A DNA stretch of 64,000 bases from Ailanthus altissimus (GCA_946807835.1 OX327697.1:5533001-5597000); one strand, 5' to 3'. Shown: positions 47,501 to 59,697, counted from the first letter of the stretch. Translations and numbers: made by a program. Notes: a model not told the origin generated them from the letters alone.

Positions 47501-50258
47501 TATAATTTGGTCCCTAAAATAAATTTACAACACTTGCAAATAAACCCAATACTAATAGTATATCCTTAACCTATAAACACACTACTAATAACAATATATA
47601 AATCAAGGATCACCCACATACAAATAAAATATATATATTTATATATAGATATAAATACATATTCTTATCGGTTGTGGATACTGGTTACTACACATAAACT
47701 CAAATCTTTGAGGACTAGTGCAAACAATGACCTATGGTGGGGTTATATATTTCCTTACTTTTATATATAACTATTTAAAGAAATTGTCGATTTATATGTT
47801 GAAGAACAAGAAGCAAGTATTTGAGACGTTCAAGATTTGGAAAGCACTTATTAAGAATTAGACTGGCAAAAGGATTAAGAGGCTAAGGACTGACAATAAC
47901 CTTAAATTTTGCAATTGAGAGTTTGATGGGTTTTGTGCTAAGTATGGGATTACAAGACATAGATTTGTAAGATCAACACTGCAGCAGAATGGTCTGATTG
48001 ATAGGATGAATAAAACCCTACTTAAAAGGGATAGATGCATGCTTACCAATGCAAAGAAGTCTAAGGCATTTTGAGGTAAAGCTATAATGATAGTAGCTTA
48101 CTTGACCAATCGAAGTCCCTCATCAACGATAGACTTCAAGACCCTAGAAGATAAATAGTCTGGCAGTTCTCCTAAGTATGACCACCTTAAAATATTTACT
48201 GTCTAGCTTTTGTGTATATGAAGCAAGGGAAATTAGAAGTTAGAGCCATGAAAGGAATATTCATAGGGTATCCCGAAGGTATGAAAGGATACAAGGTATG
48301 GTGCAAAGAGTTGAAGCCACTAAGGAATATCATAAGTCGTGATGTAACATTCAATGAGACGATAATGCTGAAATCTCCCCAAAAAGATGAGAAAGAAAAC
48401 CCATGCCTAAGGAAGATTCAACATCTGAATCAATTGAAGTTGAAGTGAAGTCTAAGTGTAAATCTAATATGCCCCCAGATTCAACAAGGAGACCATTGAT
48501 GTTGAGTTAAGAACACCAACGAGTTCCTCTAAGTATATCCCAAGAAAGACTAGATCTCATGAGATGGAACTTGAAAAATACCAACTAGCCTGATATAGGT
48601 TAATGAGAATAATAAACCCACCAATTGAGTATGTACAAGCAGATTTAGTTGCTTACACTCTTATTTTTACTTATACTCTTGAATTTGATGAGCCCAAGAC
48701 GTACAATAAGGCTATGAAGAATGAGAATAAAGATAGATGGCAACAGGCCATGAAAAAAGAGATTAGTTCTCTTAGAAAGAATAATACTTAGGTATTAGTG
48801 GATAGACCTCCAAAGAAACTAGTTGGGTACAAGTAGGTGTATAAAGTTAAGGAGAGGATACCGGGGGTAGAGCCTATAAGATTTAAGACTAAACTTGTTC
48901 CACAAGGTTTTACTCAAAAGAAGGGGATAGATTTTCATGAGATTTTCTCTCTAGTCATCAAGAACACATCCATTAGGATTCTATTAGCCATATGTATGAA
49001 CCTTGATTTACATCTAGAGCAAAGATATGTAAAAACATCTTTTCTATATGGAAAGCTTGAAGAGAAGATTTACATGTCATAGCCATAAGGGTTTATAGAG
49101 CCCAAAAAAGAAGAACATACTTGTTTGCTGAAGAAGTCATTATATGCGTTAAATTAATCACCTAGATAGTGGTATAAAAGATTCGATAAGTTTATGATGA
49201 ATTATGGGTTTAGTAGAAGCAAGTATGATGGATACGTATATTTTAAGAGTTTGAGTAGTGGGATGATGTATTTACTTTTGTATGTGGATGACATGTTGAT
49301 TGCATATAGAGATATGTAAGAGATACAGAAATTGTAGAAGCAGTTGAGTGGTGAGTTTAAAATGAAGGATTTGAGAGCAGCAAATAGGATATTAGGTATG
49401 GACATTGTGAGGGAAAGAAGAGACGTTATCTTCTTGTCATAACATCAATATGTACTCAAGATCCTAGAGAAGTTTGGTATGTCCAATGCAATGGTTGTCT
49501 CTACTCATTTGGCCATATATTTTAAACTTTTAGCAGCATAGTCACCAAAATTCGAAGAGAAAAAACTACAGATGAGTAAAGTACAGTATATAAGCATTGT
49601 GGGGAGCATCAAGTATACAATGGTTTGCATAAGATCAGATATAACACAAGTTGTGAGTGTGGTGGATAGATACATGGCAAATTCGAGTAAGGATTACTAA
49701 CTTGCAATGAAATGGATATTGAGATATCTCAAGGGAACGTCGGATTATAGTTTGATGTATAAAAAGACTGAGAACGAGAGTGAAATAGTATGAGGATACG
49801 TCGACTCAGATTATGTGGGTGATCTAAACAAGATAAAGATCATTAATAGCTTACGTATTCACAGTGTTTGGATGTGGTGTATGCTGGAGATTGTTTCTAC
49901 GACATGTGGTGGCACTATCTACCTCAGAGACGGAGTATATAACTGTTGGTGAAGCTATAAAAAAAGTCGTGTAGTTAAAAAGGATATCGCAAAGGTAATG
50001 GCTACTGAAGACGTTAACAGCAGTATATATTATGATAACCAAAATGCCATACACCTAAGCAAGCATTAAGTGTTTCACGAGAAGTCTAAACGCATTGATG
50101 TGCTACTTTATTTTATTCGAAAGATTGTTCAAAGTGGTGAGATTAGTCTAACAAAGATTACATCATCTGAAAATCCCACTAATATGTTAACTAAGCCACT
50201 ACTCTCAGTAAAGTTCATCCTATGTAAGGACTTAATCGAAGTCACTACTATGCGATGG
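44558..50258 (+). pseudogene. copia-2 pol remnant, split by element E
   Basis: The protease/gag-pre region (44558-44779) reads VRYIPDLKRNLISLGMLD. After element E the integrase shows KRIKRLRTDN, FDGFCAKYGITRH and MKQGKLEVRAMKGIFIGYPEG. Reverse transcriptase shows RFKTKLVPQGFTQKKGIDFHE (48879 on) and LLYVDDMLIAYRD (49275-49315). RNase H-like sequence and a Tnt1-like tail (NPTNMLTKPLLSVKF) end at 50258. Stops are frequent; some replace conserved Gln codons (TAA and TAG near 49154-49169), as expected from C-to-T decay. Confidence 0.87.
44851..47692 (-). mobile_element. 2.84-kb solo-LTR-like element E, antisense to copia-2
   Basis: Plus-strand ends are TGTCACGCTCC and GGTTACTACA, flanked by a perfect 5-bp duplication CATAA (44846-44850 and 47693-47697). 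On the minus strand it starts TGTAGTAACC and ends GCGTGACA, a form I associate with plant gypsy LTRs. No coding domain is recognisable. A pyrimidine-rich tract at 47330-47395 (purine-rich on the minus strand) and AT-rich body fit an LTR. It may be a single large LTR; I did not see a second copy of its ends inside. Confidence 0.72.
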
Positions 50259-50325
50259 TGACTGAAAATGTAGAGATGAAAAATCTTGGATACTTTGTGG
50301 ATAATTTTGAATCAATGGAGGAATT

Positions 50326-50995
50326 TATAAGAAAAGTGATTAAAAATTATCAGAATATGATTTTAAGATCAAGTCAAGTGTGTAGAGGACGCGAGGAAGC
50401 AAATTGAACTCGAGAAGGCATTGAAGAGCTGCAACACCACAACTCGAAATGAAGCTGCAGCACCAAGAAAGTGGCACTATGGTGCGGGTCCCTAGGTAAC
50501 TGGTTCCGCATCACCAGTAAGTTTGGGCCACTGCGCCAAAAAGTCTAGGCCACGGTGCCATTGCGAGTTATGCCCCTCTTTGTTATCCTAAGTGATCTAA
50601 GACTCCCCAAACTCGTTCCCACTCAGTTTAGGGTTTACCTAAGACGTCTAAAGCCTATATAAAGGCTCTATATTGGCTTGCAAACATATCACAACAATCT
50701 CAACACAAACATAAGAGAGAAAACTCATAGATTACAAGTGAGATCAATTATGTATTCTTTGTGAGTGCAATTGAGAGAGTTCTTTGTGAAGCTTGAGTTC
50801 TTTCTTATAAAAGTTATACTTTGTGAATACCCTGTAATTCAATAATAAGAGAAGTGAGATTTTGATCCACCGTTAACGTAGGCAAATTATCGAACCACAT
50901 AAATTTGTGTGTTTTCTCCTACTTTTTTCTCTTATTTATTCTTGATTGCTTGTTACTGCATAATATTGCTTAAGTTTATTGTTTTTGCTTCAACA
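50326..50995 (+). repeat. copia-2 3' LTR
   Basis: Homologous to 42911-43573, with many scattered transitions. It keeps the TATATAAA box (50656-50663) and ends TTCAACA before TGAAT. Confidence 0.88.
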
Positions 50996-51763
50996 TGAAT
51001 AAAATAAAAAATAGTCATTAATCAACTAAAAATATCATAATATGGTAAAATGTAAAGCTACATCAAGCTCCTAGAATAAGAGTTTTAGCCTATCATATTT
51101 AAGTACAAAATCACAATAATTCAAAAATTTACAAAAATAACATGTTTAAAGTAATACAATCTATAATTATAAACTTTAAATCAAAGTAAACAAGAAATGA
51201 AAAAAAGAAAACTAGGTTGAGATGTCTCTTTGGGGGCTTCAATCTTCAAGAATCTTTAAAAAATCAAGTTCTAAAGTATCTTTCTCTCTGTGAAAATCCA
51301 AGCTCTAATTTTTTACTTTCTCGCCCTCTTTCAATTGAAGCTATTCATTTCCTTTCTACAGACTCCAAGATGGATATTTAAAATTAAGGCACAAAATTTA
51401 AAATTGATACACTGTATACGGCGTTGCAGCCCTAGTCTTTTGAGGTCACAATGCCACCCAAATTCGACTTGAGGACGTGACTGAAATGAGTGGGGTTACA
51501 GCCCCAACATACTGACCAACAAATTAAGGCTGCGACATAACTATTCATCATTACAAATTGTTTACTATTACTATTCAAATTGAGCATTTTGGTCCCCTTT
51601 CTACAATTTTGCATACTTTTCTTGAATTTTTATCCTAAATAACTTTGTTAACTTGAGACCTATAAAATGGTATTAAGGCACATAAAAATCGCATATTCTT
51701 ATTCAAATTAAGTAATTACTAAGTTTAAAATTTTAAAACAATGAATATAAAATGCACTCATCA

Positions 51764-54310
51764 GTAGTATTTTAAGTTTTGCATCTTAAGTCTAAACTAT
51801 CACGACAATTTGATATGTAAAACTTTTTTTTTCCTTCCGAAAGGCATATTGAGACCCCATTTAAATTAAAGTCATAGCCCAACTTAATTTTGTGTATAGA
51901 AAGAAAATAAATTCTTCTCTTAAATGTGGCATTACCAATCTTTGCAAGAAGGGCTTGGTGGAGTAAGGTTTAGACTTTCTCTTGCCAAGCATTCCATCTG
52001 GGGATGAATCAGCTCTTAGGACAACTAAACTGTTTTGTTTGAAGGTGCGTAACGGAGTGAAGTCAAAGGATGTGTGTGTCTATATATATATAAGACTCAA
52101 ACTCTTATTACTTAAAATAGAAGATAAGTGCATTTTATCATATGCTCTCAAAAAGCTTATATCATCTGTAATACTTTTAGAAAAAAAAAATTTGATGAGG
52201 GCACAAACTTTACTCACTCTTGAACTTAATAATACCTATAAAATTTCCTAATGTTTTATATTATTAAGGGAAAAAAAAACCTTTTGATATGTAAAATTAA
52301 ATTAAGACATTGATACATGTTAACACCCATGGTATGATAGATATTTATGATATTTTTGTGTTATATATATATATATTCTAAAAGAAAATTGACAGTTTAA
52401 TTTATGTATTTTTATTGAATTATTCATTTTATTTTTAATATTTTAAAAATTACTAATTACGTTATTTAGAGGTGTTTTTATTACCATTTTTATTATTGAA
52501 ATATATTTTTTTACCACTATTTTTGTCCCTAAGAGATGCAATTGATAAATTTAAAATATCAGGGACATCACGGATAATTTAACAAAAATGTAAGGATTAA
52601 AATAATAATTTTCCTATTCCAAATTTAATACAAGACATATATGTCACTATTTTTTATTAGAGATAATTTGGCCATGTGTAGTACACTAATAAAGTCGAGA
52701 GAAAAAAAAAGATAGAGAGAAGATTTTGGTGGTTATGACAATGAGAAGCCAACCAATTTTGTTATTTTCAGCTTATAAAGCATGATTGTAATGCAATACC
52801 AACTAATGATATAATATGTAGTGTGACAAATTTGTATTATATATTTCTCTTTATATGGGCTTATTTGGTCCCATTGCCAATATATATATTTTTTTGTTGA
52901 TTATAGATGATCATAAATTTAAATTTAAAATAAAGCTAAAGAATACCTTGTTGTACTACAAAAGGCCAAAAAGGGGGAAGAAAAAGAATGGTTATTAAAA
53001 AACATTACTTAATTCATTTCATTCCCTCCTCTCACTAAGAAAATGCAATTCACCAATGTTATGTGCACAAGGGTCTTTAAAAATCTAACCTAATTAATCA
53101 AACTAATTATCATATCCCTCCCTAAAATCAGTTGATTTGGACTGATATCATTATATATAATTGACATTTAAACTAAATTCTAATATCCCATTAGATTCCT
53201 TATATAATTTAAGAGTGTTACTGAATTATATAATGTTAAATTATTAAATCAAGATACATCTCATGGATTATTCCCCAACCGACAAATAATATAAACCCTA
53301 TGCATGTACGAGAACAACTTTAATTTAATGGCAAATTTTGAAGCATTAATTCACATGATACCCTTTTGCTGATCAAAACTATTAGAGATGGTGATCAAAA
53401 GTTGAGTTCAGAACTAAAGTAAAAGAATGAGTCGGAAAGAAATTAATCATTGAACTCAAGAACAGAACGAGTTAAATGAATTAAAATAACATCTCCAATC
53501 AAAATCAACAGCTTAAACCATATATCTAATCACACTTTAAATTATTTTAAACTGATAACTTTTAGCCCAATTTTGATTCTGGGCCATGCATACAATTTTC
53601 TGAATGCATATTATTAGTTGTAAAGGTGATATCTGACTCTGATTTTCATGCCTAATAATTGTCATTTTCAACTAACCACGATCAGCAAATTATCTCATAT
53701 AGTTACAAGTCTCCCTCATTATGTTAAAAAAAAATTATGTTTAAAAGTTTCAAGTCTTTTGTATAAAACTAGATTTATATGGTTCATCTCAAAAATTCAA
53801 AATTTATATCCAATAAATCCTACACAAACTATTTTAAGTAAGCAATCCTTTAATAGTAGTTGCGAAAACATCTCTCAACATGCATGGGAAACGTTTGTGT
53901 TTATATTAATTCTAATCACTCATCACCTCTCTTCTTCTTCTTCTTCTTCCTATAATTTTTCAAAAAAAAAAACCATTTCTAAAAATTTTCTTACCATGAT
54001 TCGGTGTATGATCATAGTTTAAGAAGATTCAGTGCCATCAAATACAGATCAAAAAACGCATGCTAAAATCCAAAGGGCAGGTTTCATTTCACCAACATTA
54101 TCAGAAACTTTGGTTGGTGTTTCAATATAATATTGTTCTGATTTCTATTATTATTATTATTGTTATCTTTTTGCTATGTTTAAGTAATATTAGGATCAAA
54201 GAGTCAATACCAACCAAAAACATTAATACACACAAATATATTTGCAGCCTCTAAAAGAAATTTATATAAACATTATGAGAACTATGTCTCTTTCCTATTG
54301 CATGCTTTGA
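51764..54310. other. Intergenic region upstream of the TBL tandem pair
   Basis: No gene is supported. It holds the second copy of the ~70-bp unit also present at 42170-42290, short (TA)n runs near 52082 and 52361, and a (CTT)n run at 53931-53948. ORFs at 53648-54022 and 54060-54254 are AT-rich, without motifs, and look fortuitous. Confidence 0.45.
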
Positions 54311-54317
54311 TATATAA
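54311..54317 (+). promoter_or_regulatory. TATA box of the first TBL gene
   Basis: TATATAA lies 50 bp before the ATG, followed by a CT-rich leader (ctctttttcaatctttctc). Spacing fits transcription start near 54340. Confidence 0.5.
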
Positions 54318-54366
54318 TCTCTTTTTCAATCTTTCTCTTTAGATACCTCTCTTTTTATCTCTGAAA

Positions 54367-57300
54367 ATGAAGCATCAAGGCGTCGAGCTTTCTTTTGGAA
54401 AAAACCCTACAACATTACAAAGGACCCCAAAAATAGTCCTACTCATGTTCTTTACCCTAATTCTTCTTGCAGTCATTTCTCTCCATTTGCCTTTATCAGG
54501 AAACCCTACTTCTGTCGTAAAAAATCCTTCACCTGTAATTTTATTACCATCATCATTACATCATGAACATGACTCAATTAAAGTGCTGGTAAGTTCTGAA
54601 AAATGTGACATATTTTCCGGGGAATGGGTGCCAAATCCAGAGGCTCCTTATTACACAAACACAACATGCTGGGCTATCCATGAGCACCAAAATTGCATGA
54701 AATATGGAAGGCCAGACACCGAGTTCTTGAAATGGAGGTGGAAGCCAGATGGGTGTGAGCTTCCTATTTTTAACCCTGCTCAGTTTCTTGAAATTGTTAG
54801 AGGAAAATCCCTGGCCTTTATCGGTGATTCTGTGGCCAGAAATCAAATGCAGTCATTGATTTGCCTTCTATCAAGGGTAAGCTCTCAGCTCTCCTCCTTT
54901 TAATTATCGTCTTAATTTTTTTATATAATGTATGATATATATTTTCTGATATTTAATTCGTTTTTTTTAGATTTTTCTTTGGGTTATATGCGATTTTTAA
55001 CTCTGATTTAGTTTTATATTTAAATTTTGGCTGGCTCAAATTTGTATCTTAAATTGTATTTTAAATAAAAATGTATCAAGTGATTATTAAATAGAATGAG
55101 TAATTTTAAAATTTTATAATATTTCATCATCTAATAGTTATTGTACACATCATTATTTGAGTTATAATTTAAAATATGTAACATTTAGATCAAAACTTAG
55201 TTGGTGTTTAAATTTATAGTTTTATGTGCATTTTTTTTTCTAATTTTATCAATTATTAAGTTGAAAGTATATACATATGGGTTAATATAAATGGCTTTTA
55301 TTTATATGGACTTATTTTTCAGTACAAATGTTGGTACGTGGACTTTTACATAATTCTAAAACCCTAATTAACGCCGAGTTATAGCAATTTAACACCGATT
55401 GAATTAGTGACTACATAAAAAGTTTGTATTTTGCATGCATTATGTGAACCTCCTTATTACCTAATAAAAGTTATATATACTTGGATTACGATTTTAAATC
55501 AGAAAATGTTTTTGTTAATGCTTCTTTTTTTTTTTTTCCAATGAAGTTAGTGTTATAGTAAATTTGCTTTCGAATTTAGATTAGAAACATCAATATGTGT
55601 CCTTTTACTTTTTTATTTATTTATTAATATCTGCTATCTCACCTCTATTCTAACGAATTCGTTCAATGAATTTGACAGTGAAAAGGGAGTTAGTTTACCT
55701 AATTAAGCCATTATGTAAAATGAGTTAAGTGAAAATAATTCGGGGTGCCAATCAATCGAATCTTCACTCACTTCTTTTCTCTAATTGAATCAAGAATCAA
55801 TCAATAATGTAAGGTTATTTTCTTTTATTTTTTGTTTTTTTGTTTCTTCTGAATTTGCTTGGTATTCGTCAATTTAATTTCTCATGAATCTCCCCATATA
55901 CATTTAACATATTATGAATATTCATAATATTTTGATAAAAGAGAATGAGACTAATAATTAAAAAAAAAAAAAAAAGAACATCTGGATTCTTGATATTTTA
56001 GAAAATGAATGTACATTTTTTAATAATTTTAAAATTTTCATCAATACTCTTGTTAACTAATAGTTTTCGTCTATTTTAACAGCAAAAAGAATTTGTATGT
56101 CCTGTTTTCTAAAATCTTAAAAATTTAAATGTCATTTTTTTTTATTAAAATAGATAAAAACTACTATATTAATAAGAGTGTCAATTAAATTTTTAAAATT
56201 TTAGACCTACATATTCATTTTTTTTAAATAATAAGAGTTTAAATATCTTTTTTCTTAATAGAAACATATGGGTTGTTTTTAAATAGTCTTAGAGCATCTT
56301 GATGACATGTTAAATCGGAAGGAGCCATGGCACCTAAATGCAATAAGCGTAAAAAATCCAGCTGTCGAAAAATAATAAACAAAATTAACAATAATTTGTT
56401 GAGAGGCCCCTCTCCACATCTATTAGGGAATTAATTATATTTTTATATTGATTATTGCACAACACTTTTGTTTTGACACTCCAACCAATTTGCATAAAGT
56501 CGAGCATATGATTATGATTGATTAGTGAATAGCTACAAGTCACTTACTATTTTCTCATATTTGGTCTCAATTATTTTTTTGGTTACTTATCTTTCCCACT
56601 TCATGAATTAATTTCTAAGTTTTGTAGCATTGAATCTTTTCTCTATCAAATATAATCACAAATAAATAATAATCAAATATTCTTATCTCCACATTTGTCT
56701 TCTACAAAGTTTTGGTCAGCAAATAACATTCAACCATCATGACCTGGTCTTATTGAAATTAATTAATAATTTTATACCTATACGGCTATACATTGACATT
56801 ATTGTATCCTAATTCTATTTGTGTGTCCAATAATTATATATGTACAATTCATGCATTATATATATATATATAAATAAATAATTTAATATGCTAAATAACT
56901 CAAGAATTTTTAAATACGTGTTAAGATTTTGTAATGTATTATAAATTATATAAAAATTTTAAATTAATTAAATAATATTACGTAACGATGTTGTTTATTA
57001 TATAATAAATTACGTAATTTATTAAATTAATTATATATATATATATACCTTACTCATTTTAAAGCTGTTTGATATAAAATGCTTCTATTTAACTTTGAAA
57101 ATATATTAACTAAAATAGGACAAGTACAACTTCTCTATTCTATAATTAAGTAGGTAAAATAATACCTACTTTCTTCGAGCTAAAATAACACAAGCACAAC
57201 TTCTCTATTTCATAATTAAGTGTTTGTCAAACACCTACTTTCTTGTACTTCACTTTTATCATACAGTAATTGTGACTTTAAAAGTCATGTCTTCTCTGTA

Positions 57301-58239
57301 CCAAATCAACCTCTTAGACAACATAGCCTCCTAGTGCATGAATAGATTTAAAATGAGTTCTAATCTTGTGCAACAAACTCAATACTAACTTTGAGTTCTT
57401 GATAATTCTTGCATTTTCAGATAGAATATCCAATAGATGTTTCATATTCATCAGATGAAAGATTCAAACGTTGGATATACAAAACTTACAACTTCACTCT
57501 GGCCACATTTTGGACACCCCATTTGGTGAGGTCCAAAGAAACAGACTCAAATGGACCAACTCACACGGGCCTGTTCGATATCTACCTTGATGAATTTGAT
57601 GAAGAATGGACAACCCACATTAAAGAATTTGATTACATAATCCTCTCAGCAGGGCATTGGTTCTACAGGCCAGCTGTTTACTATGAAAATAGAAAAATAG
57701 TTGGTTGCAAATACTGTCTATTGGACAATGTGACTGATATGCCCATGTATTATGGCTACAGAAAAGCCTTTAGGACTGCTTTTAGAGCCATCAACAGCTT
57801 GAAAAGTTTCAAGGGCATTACATATCTGAGAACATTCTCACCATCACATTTTGAAAATGGGTTGTGGAATGAAGGTGGGAATTGTGTGAGAACAAGGCCA
57901 TTCAAGAGCAACGAGACATCAATGGAGGGCGAGACTTTGGAGCTGTACATGATTCAGCTAGAGGAATTCAAGATTGCCCGGAAGGAAGGAAGAAAGAGAG
58001 GGTTGAAGTTTAGGTTACTTGACACCACACAGGCTATGTTGTTGAGACCAGATGGTCATCCTAGCACCTATGGCCACTGGCCACATCAAAATGTCACATT
58101 GTACAATGACTGTGTGCATTGGTGCTTGCCTGGACCCATCGACACGTGGAGCGATTTCTTGCTGGAGATGATGAAGATGGAGGGGATTTTATCATCTCAG
58201 GAGAAGCTTCAAAAGGATAGAAAAATGAAGTTTAGTTAG
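54367..58239 (+). CDS. TRICHOME BIREFRINGENCE-LIKE protein, probable xyloglucan O-acetyltransferase (copy 1)
   Basis: Two exons, 54367-54876 and 57421-58239, joined in phase 0, encode 442 residues. A short cytosolic N-terminus precedes a signal-anchor helix (about residues 23-42), as for Golgi type II proteins. The TBL domain starts at [17 protein letters not shown] (80 on). The esterase-like GDS motif is [10 protein letters not shown] (Asp154, Ser155) and the second catalytic motif is [10 protein letters not shown] (Asp400, His403). The TBL family transfers acetyl groups to cell-wall polysaccharides. The sequence resembles the TBL19-22/27 clade, which includes AXY4 and acts on xyloglucan side chains; the clade call is from remembered sequence. 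The intron is 2,544 bp, far longer than in the downstream paralogue, and holds an inverted repeat and a tandem duplication. Confidence 0.9.
55985..56265. mobile_element. Inverted-repeat element in the TBL copy 1 intron
   Basis: The left arm includes gaaaatgaatgtacatt and catcaatactcttgtta. It pairs with the right arm, which includes taataagagtgtcaatt and acctacatattcatttt, with arms of roughly 90-100 bp. Related single arms occur near 20040-20110 and 22905-23100, which suggests a dispersed MITE family. Borders are approximate. Confidence 0.55.
57111..57246. repeat. Tandem duplication of a ~68-bp unit in the TBL copy 1 intron
   Basis: Two adjacent units share ctaaaata..acaag.acaacttctctatt, ataattaagt and acctactttctt. 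The unit also carries a small inverted repeat (gtgtttgtcaaacac in the second copy). Confidence 0.75.
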
Positions 58240-59689
58240 ATATACATTTGATGCTCCAATCTGGCTTGCAATTGTTTTCATTTTGATCACTCTGTATTTA
58301 GTATTGCTGGTACTTTGTTGAGGTGCTGTAAGGGTTGGTGTATGATGGAATAAGCCCATAGTCAGAGAAAAACTTAATGAAAGCATGATGATGCATTGAT
58401 TTGTTGATATATTGATTAAAATGATCCATTTTCAAACTTCAATCTTCTTAGAGCCTACCCCATTGGAACCACTCATTGCATCCCTCTCATTGATGAGCCA
58501 TAATGGTTAGTTTTTTTTATTATATACTTTAAATACAGAATTTTGATGTTTCTTGTTTGAGAATTTGTGCTTGCTTTAGGTGTTGGATAATTTATTAAAA
58601 TATTTCTTACCACACTTTGATGGTGCTAACATTCAATAATGTATGAATGACTTAAATATATTCTTCCTTTTTAAAACATTTATATTCATAATCTCTAACA
58701 CCAACTTGATTAGACTAATGCATCATTCAAAATCTAAATCTAAACACACTGCTATTGTTGTTTTTATTATTTAACATTACATGCCAAAACATGGATTTCA
58801 AGTCTTCAATCTCCAGATGATAAATGTGCACCAAAATTTTTTTTTATTTGATTGATAATAAACATTCCCAACAATTCTTTTTTAGCCAAAATGATGATGT
58901 GAATTGTGTAAAGGAAGAGCCATGTTTAAAGGCATTGTAAATTCCAATCATCCATAGCTTAGCTCCTAAGGCAAGCCACCAAACTTTAGCACTAAAAATT
59001 GTCGTCAAATCTCCCCAATTACTTCCAGCTCACGATTGCTTATCACTAAAAACCCTGAGGTGGCTCCAAAATCTTCAGGACCCTTGTGATTGCTAGATAC
59101 AGTTGAAAATAATCATGACAACAATAATATTAAAACATATTTGAATAATAATTAAAGGTTCTTTCAAAAAAAAACAAAAACAATCAAGGACCACAGATGG
59201 GATTAAAATCTTATGCATACTCTTTTGAAGCCAACAGAAATTTGAAAGTAATCTACTTTCCAGTTAGCCAAAACAGACTGAAAACTACTTTTTTTCCTAA
59301 TTAATAAGCTCAAAATTGGTTATCCTTGACATTATCATAAAGTCTAGTGCACAAAATCAAATAAAATCAATAATGGACATAGTTTTTTAAAACATCAATA
59401 ATGCATAATGTAGGTGGAAATTTGGTTTGTTAATTATCTTATTCATACACATTATTTGAAAAGCAATACATTAATTTATTTTCTTCATGTTGGATAGGTA
59501 AAGCATAACATCAATGATATCCAAAAAGAAGACACTTAATCTTATATTATGATGCCTCACTTAAAATAACTGTGTCATTATGGTTGTTTTGCTGTTTCCA
59601 ACTTATATCTAATAGCAATTTCCAACTTACTATTACAATTCATAATCCCATCCATTGAATTAACAAAGTAAAACTAATGAAACTGCATC
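58240..59689. other. Intergenic spacer between the two TBL genes
   Basis: 3'UTR of copy 1 (AATAAA-like signals are not distinct), then AT-rich DNA without coding signal or obvious repeats. Confidence 0.5.
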
Positions 59690-59697
59690 TATATAAA
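59690..59697 (+). promoter_or_regulatory. TATA box of the second TBL gene
   Basis: TATATAAA lies 39-46 bp before the ATG, so the leader would be very short. Confidence 0.5.

Larger units (their letters stand above)
42911..50995 (+). mobile_element. Ty1/copia retrotransposon copia-2, Tork/Tnt1-like
   Basis: LTRs of 663 and 670 bp (42911-43573 and 50326-50995) are flanked by a perfect 5-bp duplication TGAAT (42906-42910 and 50996-51000). It has a primer site after the left LTR, gag, protease, integrase, reverse transcriptase and RNase H remnants in copia order, and a purine tract (aatggaggaatt, 50314-50325) before the right LTR. The gag start (MAIPKYDVEKF..) and gag-pol layout resemble Tnt1. 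Element E (44851-47692) interrupts it between protease and integrase. Many stops make it defective. Confidence 0.9.
42296..51763 (+). mobile_element. Solo-LTR-like element S-D, split by copia-2
   Basis: The left part is 42296-42910 and the right part 51001-51763, about 1.38 kb together. It starts TGTTTGT and ends CACTCATCA, flanked by a perfect 5-bp duplication GTAGT (42291-42295 and 51764-51768). The S-family signature is caacaagtgtacggatcatg..aagtaataaaatgatgagaagtatcgttctcacaagaa. The right part shares the family's 3' phrase (gagacctataaaatggtattaaggcacataaa). Copia-2 inserted at TGAAT. Confidence 0.83.

Noticed and set aside
53648..54254. ORFs of 124 and 64 codons upstream of TBL copy 1
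   Set aside because: Low-complexity AT-rich reading frames just before a gene promoter, without motif or splice support.
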